A stretch of 5,679 nt of DNA from an uncultured Collinsella sp. (GCA_905197385.1 CAJJYO010000111.1:1-5679); one strand, 5' to 3'; shown: positions 1 to 5,427, counted from the stretch's first letter. A program made the numbers and translations. Notes: a model not told the origin generated them from the letters alone.

Positions 1-1
1 C

Positions 2-136
2 AGCTACCTAACCGCCGGACACCGCGGCGTTTACCCCGCCCAGCGCATCATCTCGCCCAAGCGCCGTTCGCTTATTGTGGATGAGGGCGGTACGGTAGCG
101 GATGCTATCGAGCGCCACAACGACCTGATAGAGTAG
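2..136 (+). CDS. C-terminal fragment of an unrecognised protein (5' end outside window)
   Basis: An open frame enters from the left edge and ends at TAG 134-136, giving 44 residues that begin SYLTAGHRGVYPAQ and end ERHNDLIE. The codons favour G or C at the third position, as in the neighbouring genes, which supports real coding. The fragment is soluble-looking and mixed in charge, with a basic patch (SPKRRS) followed by an acidic one (VDEGG). I do not recognise the family, and the visible part holds no diagnostic motif. It is 87 nt upstream of the lipid-kinase start on the same strand with no clear terminator between them, so co-transcription is possible. Reading frame and stop are well supported; function is unknown. 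Confidence 0.6.
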   Translation, partial: SYLTAGHRGVYPAQRIISPKRRSLIVDEGGTVADAIERHNDLIE

Positions 137-211
137 ACGTTAGTATTCGCCGTGCAGCCACAATCGGGGGCAATTCGACCTGAGCGCGACCGCACCGTCA
201 CGTCACACGCC

Positions 212-216
212 GGGAG
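212..216 (+). promoter_or_regulatory. Shine-Dalgarno deciding the lipid-kinase start
   Basis: GGGAG lies 7 nt before ATG 224. The longer in-frame alternative, GTG at 152, has no comparable purine-rich site, and its extra 24 residues look like translated leader (MQPQSGAIRPERDR...). This supports ATG 224 as the true start. Confidence 0.65.
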
Positions 217-223
217 TCGCCCC

Positions 224-1186
224 ATGCACGCAACGGATTTTGGTCGCACGCTCATCATCGCCAACCCCGCCGCCCAGTCGGGTGCGGCACGCGAGGTCGC
301 TGAGCGCCTGCAGCGCTTTTTGGATATGACCACGCGCGCATCCCAGTTTGACTTGGTGCTGACCGAGCGCATGGGGCATGCCAAGGAGCTTGCCGCACAG
401 GCTCAGGGCTATCGCACCGTTATCGCTCTAGGCGGCGATGGCGTGATCCACGAGGTCGTCAACGGGCTTATGACGCAAGAGGAGGACACCCGCCCCGCTC
501 TTGCCATCCTACCCGTGGGCTCTGGCAACGATTTTGCCCAAACGCTCGGCATCGACGATTTCTCCGGTAAGGATTTTGGCGCGCTGCTCACCTGCGAGCT
601 GAAGCGTCAGGACATCGGGCGCATTCGCTCGTGGAGCCCTGCGAGCGGCAGCGGCGAGGCTACCGTTGAGTACTACGACCAGACGCTCTCGGTCGGCATC
701 GATGCCGCCATCGGCCTGGGCACCACCGAGCTGCGCAAAAAGACGGGCCTCGCCGGCGCTCCGCTCTACACCCTATCGGGACTTGAGCAGTTTGGCCTGC
801 GCTATCGCAACTACCCCATGACGGTCAGCTTTGACGGGGCCCCCGCCGAGCGCGTGAGGGCGATCATCATGGCAATTCAGCTGGGTCCTACCTATGGCTC
901 GGGCTATCGCATCTGCCCCGATGCCGACCCCTGCGACGGCGTACTTGACGTCTGCTACGCCTGCGGCCCCGTTCCGCGTGCGGTTGCCCTGCCTATGTTT
1001 CTTTCGGCCAAGGACGGCCACCATACCAAGTTGCCGCCGGTTCGCATGCGCCGCTGCCGCCATGTCGAGCTCACCTTTGAGGAGCCCGACTACCCCATCC
1101 AGGCCGACGGCGAGCCCGTTGTCGCCTCGCGCATCGAGGTCGACATCCTTGCCGGCGTCCTCCACGTCTGGCATCCCACCCGCTAA
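224..1186 (+). CDS. Diacylglycerol kinase / YegS-type lipid kinase (DAGK catalytic domain family)
   Basis: A complete 320-residue protein, about the usual 290-330 for bacterial DgkB/YegS/BmrU-like kinases, which phosphorylate a lipid hydroxyl with ATP at the inner face of the membrane. The N-terminal lobe starts with LIIANPAAQSG (10-20), the typical opening strand and turn. The nucleotide-binding loop is GGDGVIHEVVNGL (70-82), followed by PVGSGNDFA (97-105), the family's P-x-G-T/S-G-N-D-F-A motif. The C-terminal beta-rich lobe carries DPCDGVLDV (235-243) and QADGEPV (293-299), matching the conserved D-G-x-L-D and D-G-E motifs. The usual GGDGT is GGDGV here, with Val74 in place of Thr. There is no signal peptide or membrane segment, as expected for a peripheral enzyme. 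Diacylglycerol is the most common substrate in this family; another lipid alcohol cannot be excluded. The gene converges on the release-factor-like gene. Confidence 0.9.
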   Translation: MHATDFGRTLIIANPAAQSGAAREVAERLQRFLDMTTRASQFDLVLTERMGHAKELAAQAQGYRTVIALGGDGVIHEVVNGLMTQEEDTRPALAILPVGSGNDFAQTLGIDDFSGKDFGALLTCELKRQDIGRIRSWSPASGSGEATVEYYDQTLSVGIDAAIGLGTTELRKKTGLAGAPLYTLSGLEQFGLRYRNYPMTVSFDGAPAERVRAIIMAIQLGPTYGSGYRICPDADPCDGVLDVCYACGPVPRAVALPMFLSAKDGHHTKLPPVRMRRCRHVELTFEEPDYPIQADGEPVVASRIEVDILAGVLHVWHPTR

Positions 1187-1193
1187 CCCCACC

Positions 1194-1264
1194 TAAGTTG
1201 CGGTGAAATAGGGACTGTTTATGCATCTAAAGCCGCAAAACAGTCCTTATTTCACCGCAACTTA
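1194..1264. repeat. Long inverted repeat (27-bp arms, 17-nt loop) between convergent genes
   Basis: Bases 1194-1220 pair with 1238-1264 over 27 positions. The only non-Watson-Crick pair is G1211 opposite T1247, which is a G-U wobble in RNA. The arms contain TTGCGGTGAAATA and GGACTGTTT; the loop is 1221-1237. It lies 8 nt after the lipid-kinase stop and 10 nt before the stop of the convergent release-factor-like gene, so it would fold at the 3' end of both transcripts. It lacks a clean T-run, although TTATTT follows the inner GGACTGTTT/AAACAGTCC stem on the plus strand. It may be a bidirectional terminator or mRNA-end stabiliser. The near-perfect long arms also fit a dispersed MITE- or REP-like element. 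The dyad is certain; its role is inferred. Confidence 0.8.
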
Positions 1265-1273
1265 TTGATAAGA

Positions 1274-1654
1274 TCATTCCTCCCCGCCCGGTTTGCGACG
1301 GTTGGCTTTTTTAATCGCGTTGAAGTGCTTGTCATTGAGCCTGCGCTGGCGAGAGCGCTGAGGCACTTTGGTCTTTACGCGTCGGCGCGGTGGACGCCCG
1401 CGACGCTCAAGCTCAGCGCGCAACTTACGCAGACAGCTCGCGCGATTCTGAAACTGGCTGCGGCTCTCACGCGCCGTCACGACAATCCCCGAAGGGATAT
1501 GTTTCATGCGCACCGCAGAGTCTGTCGTGTTCACACCCTGGCCGCCCGGACCCGTCGCGCGAAACACCTGCACCTCGCAGTCGCGCGCCAACTCCTCGAC
1601 CGACATCTCGGCATAGCGCGCAAACTCACGCCATCCCATCTTGTCCCCATCCAT
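1274..1654 (-). CDS. Stand-alone GGQ-domain release factor-like protein (ArfB/RF-1 domain, ribosome rescue candidate)
   Basis: 126 residues, start chosen at ATG 1654 because GGGGAGGTG stands just upstream. The catalytic signature [19 protein letters not shown] spans 31-49, with GGQ at 37-39, the motif that triggers peptidyl-tRNA hydrolysis in the ribosomal peptidyl-transferase centre. Domain-3-like sequence continues through [20 protein letters not shown] (52-71). A very basic tail ([16 protein letters not shown], then [10 protein letters not shown], about 85-120) resembles the ArfB/YaeJ tail that lies in the empty mRNA channel of stalled ribosomes. The codon-recognition domains of RF1/RF2 (about 350 residues) are absent, so it cannot read stop codons by the normal route. 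Rescue of stalled ribosomes is inferred from this architecture. The VNTTDSAVR stretch is closer to RF1/RF2/PrfH than to classical ArfB. It lies downstream of xpt on the same strand, behind a hairpin. Confidence 0.85.
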   Translation of the reverse strand: MDGDKMGWREFARYAEMSVEELARDCEVQVFRATGPGGQGVNTTDSAVRMKHIPSGIVVTARESRSQFQNRASCLRKLRAELERRGRPPRRRVKTKVPQRSRQRRLNDKHFNAIKKANRRKPGGEE

Positions 1655-1661
1655 ATCAACA

Positions 1662-1668
1662 CCTCCCC
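1662..1668 (-). promoter_or_regulatory. Shine-Dalgarno deciding the release factor-like start
   Basis: On the minus strand GGGGAGG lies 7 nt before ATG 1654. The in-frame ATGs further upstream (1672 and 1720) have no such site, and the residues between them are encoded by the palindrome at 1680-1710. The short form starting MDGDKMGW is therefore preferred. Confidence 0.75.
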
Positions 1669-1674
1669 TCATAC

Positions 1675-1710
1675 AAAAAATGTGACAAAGGGACAGTCCC
1701 TTTGTCACAT
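1675..1710 (-). terminator. Perfect-palindrome hairpin with T-run after xpt (terminator or leader attenuator)
   Basis: TGTGACAAAGGGAC and its exact reverse complement flank a single base (1681-1709), and A1680/T1710 extend the pairing to 15 bp. On the minus strand the stem is followed at once by six T residues (1680-1675), the form of a Rho-independent terminator. It starts 28 nt after the xpt stop, so the simplest reading is the xpt terminator. The release-factor-like start codon is only 20 nt beyond the T-run, which leaves no room for a promoter after it. Read-through or attenuation of that gene is therefore implied. The nearly loopless perfect symmetry also suits a dispersed palindromic repeat co-opted as a terminator. 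Confidence 0.75.
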
Positions 1711-1737
1711 CGCATACCAATCGCTTGTGTTGCGCGC

Positions 1738-2316
1738 TTAGGCGAAGGTGATCTCGCCGTTCTCGCAGTCCATATCGGCGATACGGGCTAGGCTCTCAAC
1801 GCGGAAGCCGCGCTTACGGAGCTTATCGCCACCGCCTTGGAAGCCCTTCTCCACCGCAATGCCAATACCAGATACCTCGGCACCCGCAGCCTCACAAATC
1901 TTGATAAGACCCTCGAGCGCGCAGCCGTTGGCCAAAAAGTCGTCGATAATCAGGACCTTATCGCCCTCGGACAGGAAGCGCTTGCCCACGATAACCGGGT
2001 ACTCCTTCTGCTTGGTAAAGGAATAGATGGTCGTGGCATACTGCTCGCCGTCAAGGTTGATGGACTGGGCCTTCTTGGCAAAGACCACCGGCACGCCGCC
2101 AAAATGCTGGGCTGCAATGCAAGCCATGCCAATGCCCGAAGCTTCGATCGTCAGGATCTTGTTGATCTCGACACCCTCGAACAGACGGGCCCACTCGGCG
2201 CCCATGTGGTCGAATAGTTCAACGTCGCACTGATGGTTGAGGAAGGCATCAACCTTAAGGACGTTACCGGCCTTTACGATGCCGTCATGGCGAATACGAT
2301 CCTCAAGCTCCTGCAT
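1738..2316 (-). CDS. xpt: Xanthine phosphoribosyltransferase
   Basis: 192 residues, close to the 194 of Bacillus subtilis Xpt, and similar from end to end as I recall that protein. The enzyme joins xanthine and PRPP to give XMP and pyrophosphate, feeding salvaged purine to GMP synthesis in the cytoplasm. Diagnostic segments are [10 protein letters not shown] (20-29), [10 protein letters not shown] (54-63) and PVVFAKK (76-82). The PRPP-binding loop is [11 protein letters not shown] (121-131), and VEKGFQ (155-160) and RVESLARI (172-179) follow. ATG 2316 is preceded by AAGGGG (2324-2329) with a 7-nt gap. B. subtilis xpt sits in an operon with the xanthine permease pbuX under a guanine riboswitch; neither is visible here. 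The gene follows the MFS exporter after 157 nt on the same strand and ends at a strong hairpin. Confidence 0.95.
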   Translation of the reverse strand: MQELEDRIRHDGIVKAGNVLKVDAFLNHQCDVELFDHMGAEWARLFEGVEINKILTIEASGIGMACIAAQHFGGVPVVFAKKAQSINLDGEQYATTIYSFTKQKEYPVIVGKRFLSEGDKVLIIDDFLANGCALEGLIKICEAAGAEVSGIGIAVEKGFQGGGDKLRKRGFRVESLARIADMDCENGEITFA

Positions 2317-2371
2317 GGCGCGACCCCTTCTCGCGGCAACGATACCGCGCGATTAATAAACGTTGTTCGAT

Positions 2372-2380
2372 AGTCTACCA
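2372..2380 (-). promoter_or_regulatory. Possible extended -10 promoter element for xpt
   Basis: On the minus strand TGGTAGACT (TGn followed by TAGACT) resembles an extended -10 element and would give a leader of about 50 nt before ATG 2316. No convincing -35 lies 16-18 nt upstream, where the sequence is G-rich. The rest of the 157-nt gap (2317-2473) shows no purine-riboswitch-like fold I can recognise. Confidence 0.25.
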
Positions 2381-2473
2381 CGGACCGACCCCCGCCCGCC
2401 CCACAAGCCGCATCGCACCACAAACCAGTCTTTTTGGGACGGCGCGAGTCGTGGCAGGCAGCCTCCCAACACG

Positions 2474-3778
2474 CTAATGGCGGGCGCGCATCTTCACCAA
2501 ACGCACCATGGCAAGCGCAAAGCCCACGGCGGCCACAACCATAAGCACGTAGAACACCGAGCGAAAGCCGAATAGGAATACATCCGGACGGCCTGCAACA
2601 AAACTGGTCACGGCCTCGCCCATCGCCACGCTCATCTGCCCATACAGGATATTCGACGCCACCGTAATGCCGAGTGCCATGCCGGCATAGCGTGCCAAAC
2701 TGCCCAAGCTACCCGCAAAGCCGAGTGCTTCGCGCGGGGCCGAGCCCATATACAACGAGTTGTTGGGGCTCTGGAAAATCGACGTACCGCACGACATAAA
2801 CGCGACGCAGCACACGATCACGGGGATAGAAGAGTGCTCGTCGAGCGTGCTTACCGCAAAAAGACCGCACACGTACACGCCCAGGCCGACCGCCGTGGGG
2901 CCCTCGCAGCCAACACGGTCCGAAACCGTACCCGATAGCGGACCGATAAAGGCATTCACCATCGGCAGCGCCAAAAAGAGCAATCCGGAAATGTCGGAAC
3001 CAAACCCATGCGCGTCCTGAAAATAGAACGGCAGGATAAACTCGGATGCGCCAATGCCAACGAACACGATGAGCATGCAGGCAAGGTTGATGGTGAAGGC
3101 CGAATTTGCAAAGCAGCGACGCGCGGCCTCCGCCAGCGACATGGGGCGCTCGCCGGCCTCCGGCTTTACATGCGGCAGCGTATAGAGCCCCACGATAAAC
3201 GAGATGACGCCAATGGGCAGGTTGATGAGGAAGATGCTCTCCCAGGGAAAGCTTGCCACCAGAATGCCGCCGATCACGGGGCCACACATCATGCCGAGGG
3301 CCACGAAGGTCGCGAGAATACCCATGGCACGACCTCGTTCGCGCGCCGGAAACGACTCGGTGATGATACCCATGTTGTTAGCCATGGCCGCCGCGCAACC
3401 GACGCCCTGAACAATGCGTGCCAGGATAAGAACCTCGAGCGAGGCCGAAAGACCGCACAGCAGCGAACCGATCGAAAAGACGATGACGCCCAGCTGGAAC
3501 ACATTCACCTTGCCGCGCACGTCGCCCAGACGGCCAAACGGCAACATGGCCACGCACGTCGCAAGCAGGTACACCGAACTCACAAGCTGAATGCGATCGA
3601 GGCCCACACCCAGTTCCTTTTGCATCACGGGCAGCGCCACGGTCACGACGGTCGAATCCAGACACGCCATAAACGTCATGATGAGCACGGTAAACAGAAT
3701 CGCCCACTTGTTCTTTCCATGGGTGTCGCCCTCTAGGGCAATGTGCTCGCGGCGCAGCTGCTCTGCAGTTTTCTCCAT
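2474..3778 (-). CDS. MFS transporter, DHA2/EmrB-QacA-like drug exporter family
   Basis: 434 residues starting MEKTAEQLRR. Family signatures include LDSTVVTVALP (40-50, DHA2-like motif in helix 1), GRLGDVRGKVNVF (82-94, motif A between helices 2 and 3), RIVQGVGCAAAMANN (121-135, motif B region) and GPVIGGIL (166-173, the antiporter motif C of exporters). Hydrophobic segments lie near 25-47, 64-82, 92-112, 116-138, 152-174, 182-200, 228-252, 265-284, 294-312, 317-336, 354-378 and 404-426, about twelve. A short polar loop (201-227) joins the halves. DHA2 members usually have 14 helices, so this is a 12-helix protein with a DHA2-like N-terminal half. It probably exports a small molecule by proton antiport at the cytoplasmic membrane; the substrate cannot be read from sequence. 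No adjacent regulator is visible. It follows the sulfhydrylase gene across a terminator-like hairpin. Confidence 0.9.
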   Translation of the reverse strand: MEKTAEQLRREHIALEGDTHGKNKWAILFTVLIMTFMACLDSTVVTVALPVMQKELGVGLDRIQLVSSVYLLATCVAMLPFGRLGDVRGKVNVFQLGVIVFSIGSLLCGLSASLEVLILARIVQGVGCAAAMANNMGIITESFPARERGRAMGILATFVALGMMCGPVIGGILVASFPWESIFLINLPIGVISFIVGLYTLPHVKPEAGERPMSLAEAARRCFANSAFTINLACMLIVFVGIGASEFILPFYFQDAHGFGSDISGLLFLALPMVNAFIGPLSGTVSDRVGCEGPTAVGLGVYVCGLFAVSTLDEHSSIPVIVCCVAFMSCGTSIFQSPNNSLYMGSAPREALGFAGSLGSLARYAGMALGITVASNILYGQMSVAMGEAVTSFVAGRPDVFLFGFRSVFYVLMVVAAVGFALAMVRLVKMRARH

Positions 3779-3783
3779 ATCCA

Positions 3784-3789
3784 TCCTTT
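3784..3789 (-). promoter_or_regulatory. Shine-Dalgarno deciding the MFS start
   Basis: AAAGGA on the minus strand stands 5 nt before ATG 3778. ATG 3784 overlaps this site and is too close to be served by it. A start at 3877 would force translation through the hairpin at 3811-3850 and adds 33 residues unlike any MFS N-terminus. Confidence 0.65.
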
Positions 3790-3804
3790 CGAGTGGCCCA
3801 ACGC

Positions 3805-3851
3805 AAAAACGGGACCCCAATCGCCTGTAAACAGTCGCAATTGGGGTCCCG
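3805..3851 (-). terminator. Rho-independent terminator-like hairpin between the sulfhydrylase and MFS genes
   Basis: GGGACCCCAATCGC (3811-3824) pairs with GCAATTGGGGTCCC (3837-3850) with one mismatch (C3822/A3839), and C3810/G3851 extends the base. An inner CTGT/ACAG pairing can tighten the loop. On the minus strand the stem is followed by TTTTT (3809-3805). It starts 68 nt after the sulfhydrylase stop and is the natural terminator of that gene. It also ends only 26 nt before MFS ATG 3778, so it may act as an attenuator in an MFS leader. Confidence 0.8.
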
Positions 3852-3916
3852 CCTACGGAATCGGAACGAAAGGCCACCGAAGCTTTCTGCCAGCATCGGC
3901 ACCTTGTGCGAACGCT

Positions 3917-3945
3917 AGCCTAGCACTGCTCGAGCGCCTGCTCAA
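3917..3945 (-). promoter_or_regulatory. Possible MFS promoter overlapping the sulfhydrylase stop codon
   Basis: On the minus strand TTGAGC (3945-3940), a 17-nt spacer and TAGGCT (3922-3917) preceded by TGC form a sigma-70-like promoter with an extended -10. Transcription would start near 3910 and give an MFS leader of about 130 nt that contains the 3805-3851 hairpin. Only 4 of 6 and 3 of 6 hexamer bases match consensus, and the -35 lies in coding sequence, so this is tentative. Confidence 0.3.
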
Positions 3946-5203
3946 GGTCGGCAATCAGATCGGCCGTGTCCTCGAGGCCGCACGACAGGCGCACCATGTC
4001 GGCGGAGATACCGCAGGCGATGAGCTCCTCATCGTTCATCTGGCGGTGCGTAGCGTTAGCGGGATGCAGGCAGCAGGTGCGGGCGTCGGCCACATGCGTG
4101 GCGATCTGGGCGAGCTTGAGGCTCTTCATAAAGGTCTCGGCCGCCGCGCGACCACCATTAAAGCCAAAGCTCACAACGCCGCAGGTACCGTTTGGCATGT
4201 ACTTCTGAGCGAGGTCATAGTACTTGTCGCCCTCCAGGCCCGGATAGCTCACGAAGCGCACCTTGGGATGGCTCTGCAGGAACTTGGCAACGGCCAGGCC
4301 GTTCTCGCAATGACGCGGCATGCGCACATGCAGGCTCTCGAGCGAGCTGTTCAAGAAGAACGCCGCCTGCGGGTTCTGCATTGGGCCAAGATCGCGCATG
4401 AGCTGCGCGGTGGCCTTGGTAATGAAGGCGCCCTCGCGACCGAACTTCTCGGCATAGGTCACGCCATGGTAGCTCTCGTCAGGCGTGGTGAGACCCGGGA
4501 ACTTGTCCGCATGGGCCATCCAGTCAAACTGGCCGTGGTCGACGATCACGCCGCCCAGGTAGGCAGCATGTCCATCCATGTACTTGGTGGTGGAGTGCGT
4601 AACGATGTCGGCGCCCCACTCAAAGGGACGGCACATCACGGGCGTCGGGAAGGTGTTGTCGACCATCAGCGGCACGCCGTGGTCATGCGCGGCCTTGGCA
4701 AAGCGCTCAATATCGAGCACGGCAAGGGCGGGATTGGCGATTGTCTCGCCAAAGACGAGCTTGGTATTGGGCTGGAAGGCTGCCTCGAGCTCCTCGTCGG
4801 TGCAGTCGGGGGCAACGAAGGTACAGGTCAAACCCATGCGCTCCATAGTATGGGCGAGCAGGTTGTAGGTACCGCCGTAGATAGCAGAGCTCGCGACCAC
4901 ATGATCGCCGGCACCGGCCACGTTAAAGATCGCGAGGAAATTCGCAGCCATGCCCGAGCTCGTGAGCATCGCAGCGGTGCCGCCCTCCATCTCGCAGATC
5001 TTGGCGGCAACGAGATCGCACGTGGGGTTCTGCAGACGGCTGTAGAAGTAGCCCGACTCCTCTAGGTCAAACAGCTTGCCCATGTGCTCGGACGTGTCGT
5101 ACTTCCACGTGGTGGACTGGTAGATGGGCACCTGGCGCGGCTCGGCATCTCCCGGGGGATAGCCGCCCTGAACACATGTGGTACCGATGGTCTGCTCGCT
5201 CAT
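3920..5203 (-). CDS. metY: O-acetylhomoserine sulfhydrylase (O-acetylhomoserine aminocarboxypropyltransferase), PLP-dependent
   Basis: 427 residues, the usual length for this enzyme; cystathionine gamma-synthases and methionine gamma-lyases are nearer 380-400. It would convert O-acetylhomoserine plus sulfide to homocysteine and acetate in the cytoplasm, the direct-sulfhydrylation route to methionine. The Cys/Met metabolism PLP fold shows in YFYSRLQNPT (52-61, with the Tyr-Ser-Arg that contacts cofactor phosphate of the neighbouring subunit), TSSGMAAN (81-88), Tyr109 of the IYGGTYN stretch (108-114) that stacks on the ring, VDNTFPTP (181-188) with Asp182 binding the pyridine nitrogen, and HSTTKYMDGH (203-212) with Lys207 as Schiff-base lysine. 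HVADARTCCLHPANATHRQM (370-389) and VRLSCGLED (404-412, Arg405 for the substrate carboxylate) complete the active site. AAGGGAG is 6 nt before ATG 5203. PANATH replaces the more usual PASxTH. A methionine gamma-lyase activity cannot be excluded. Confidence 0.93.
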   Translation of the reverse strand: MSEQTIGTTCVQGGYPPGDAEPRQVPIYQSTTWKYDTSEHMGKLFDLEESGYFYSRLQNPTCDLVAAKICEMEGGTAAMLTSSGMAANFLAIFNVAGAGDHVVASSAIYGGTYNLLAHTMERMGLTCTFVAPDCTDEELEAAFQPNTKLVFGETIANPALAVLDIERFAKAAHDHGVPLMVDNTFPTPVMCRPFEWGADIVTHSTTKYMDGHAAYLGGVIVDHGQFDWMAHADKFPGLTTPDESYHGVTYAEKFGREGAFITKATAQLMRDLGPMQNPQAAFFLNSSLESLHVRMPRHCENGLAVAKFLQSHPKVRFVSYPGLEGDKYYDLAQKYMPNGTCGVVSFGFNGGRAAAETFMKSLKLAQIATHVADARTCCLHPANATHRQMNDEELIACGISADMVRLSCGLEDTADLIADLEQALEQC

Positions 5204-5241
5204 ATCTAGCTCCCTTGCCTGGGTTACGTTTTATTCGGTTC

Positions 5242-5270
5242 ACGATACCGCTACCCTGCACCCCTCTCAA
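5242..5270 (-). promoter_or_regulatory. Candidate sigma-70-type promoter for the sulfhydrylase gene
   Basis: On the minus strand TTGAGA (5270-5265) and TATCGT (5247-5242) are separated by exactly 17 nt, with 5 of 6 and 4 of 6 consensus matches. Transcription would begin near 5235, leaving a leader of about 30 nt, too short for a SAM riboswitch. Control, if any, would be by a DNA-binding protein in the shared 230-bp divergent region. Confidence 0.45.
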
Positions 5271-5312
5271 CCCATCCCCAAGGTAGGTTATGGGACAAAT
5301 TGATCAAGGGTA

Positions 5313-5349
5313 TTTATCTCAAGCCTTGGGCATTTGCTCGATAGATAAA
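5313..5349. promoter_or_regulatory. AT-rich dyad in the divergent intergenic region, possible operator
   Basis: TTTATCT (5313-5319) and AGATAAA (5343-5349) form inverted half-sites 30 bp apart centre to centre, about three helical turns, so both face the same side of the DNA. They stand out as AT-rich in a GC-rich context, between the divergent sulfhydrylase and C_GCAxxG_C_C genes. A dimeric regulator site is possible. No regulator gene is visible in the window, and 7-bp arms can arise by chance. Confidence 0.25.
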
Positions 5350-5388
5350 AATGAGGCATACATGAAGCTCTCGATGATTACATGCCCC

Positions 5389-5420
5389 GTCACGGGTACC
5401 ATAGGCGGGTACACCGTGAC
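5389..5420 (+). promoter_or_regulatory. Leader hairpin abutting the Shine-Dalgarno of the C_GCAxxG_C_C gene
   Basis: GTCACGG (5389-5395) pairs with CCGTGAC (5414-5420), and TACC (5397-5400) pairs with GGTA (5408-5411). The two helices are separated by a small 1x2 internal loop, and the apical loop is 5401-5407. The stem ends one base before AAGGAG at 5422. Such a stem could stabilise the mRNA 5' end or tune ribosome access. It has no T-run and so is not a terminator. Confidence 0.45.
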
Positions 5421-5421
5421 C

Positions 5422-5427
5422 AAGGAG
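5422..5427 (+). promoter_or_regulatory. Shine-Dalgarno for the C_GCAxxG_C_C gene
   Basis: AAGGAG lies 6 nt before ATG 5434, a strong site at ideal spacing. A second in-frame ATG at 5362 has a weaker GAGG (5353-5356) 5 nt upstream and would add 24 residues. The stronger site and the family-typical N-terminus favour 5434. Confidence 0.65.

Noticed and set aside
152..223. Longer GTG start for the lipid kinase
   Set aside because: No Shine-Dalgarno, and the added residues do not resemble the family N-terminus; GGGAG before ATG 224 is better.
1655..1720. N-terminal extension of the release factor-like protein
   Set aside because: Its residues come largely from the palindrome, and the strong GGGGAGG site points to ATG 1654.
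1265..1741. Plus-strand open frames across the release-factor-like gene
   Set aside because: They run through the 1680-1710 palindrome and antisense to the clear GGQ-domain gene, and show no family features.
2434..2469. TTGGGA/TCCCAA hairpin considered as the MFS terminator
   Set aside because: On the minus strand the stem is followed by A residues, not T residues; the loop is long and the stem needs a bulge.
3008..3736. 242-codon plus-strand open frame
   Set aside because: Antisense to the MFS gene; Arg/His/Gln-rich low-complexity translation with no motif and no ribosome-binding site.
3779..3877. N-terminal extension of the MFS protein
   Set aside because: It would be translated through the terminator hairpin and yields an Arg-rich stretch unlike transporter N-termini.
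3896..3902. Leader-peptide start (GTG 3902 or ATG 3896) upstream of the MFS gene
   Set aside because: The frame stays open far into the MFS gene instead of ending before or in the hairpin, so it does not fit a classical attenuator peptide.
3743..5065. 440-codon plus-strand open frame
   Set aside because: It is antisense to the well-supported sulfhydrylase gene, has no recognisable domain, and is rich in His, Gly and Arg as expected of a GC-rich shadow frame.
5204..5300. SAM riboswitch upstream of the methionine gene
   Set aside because: The predicted leader is only about 30 nt and I see no S-box-like series of paired elements.
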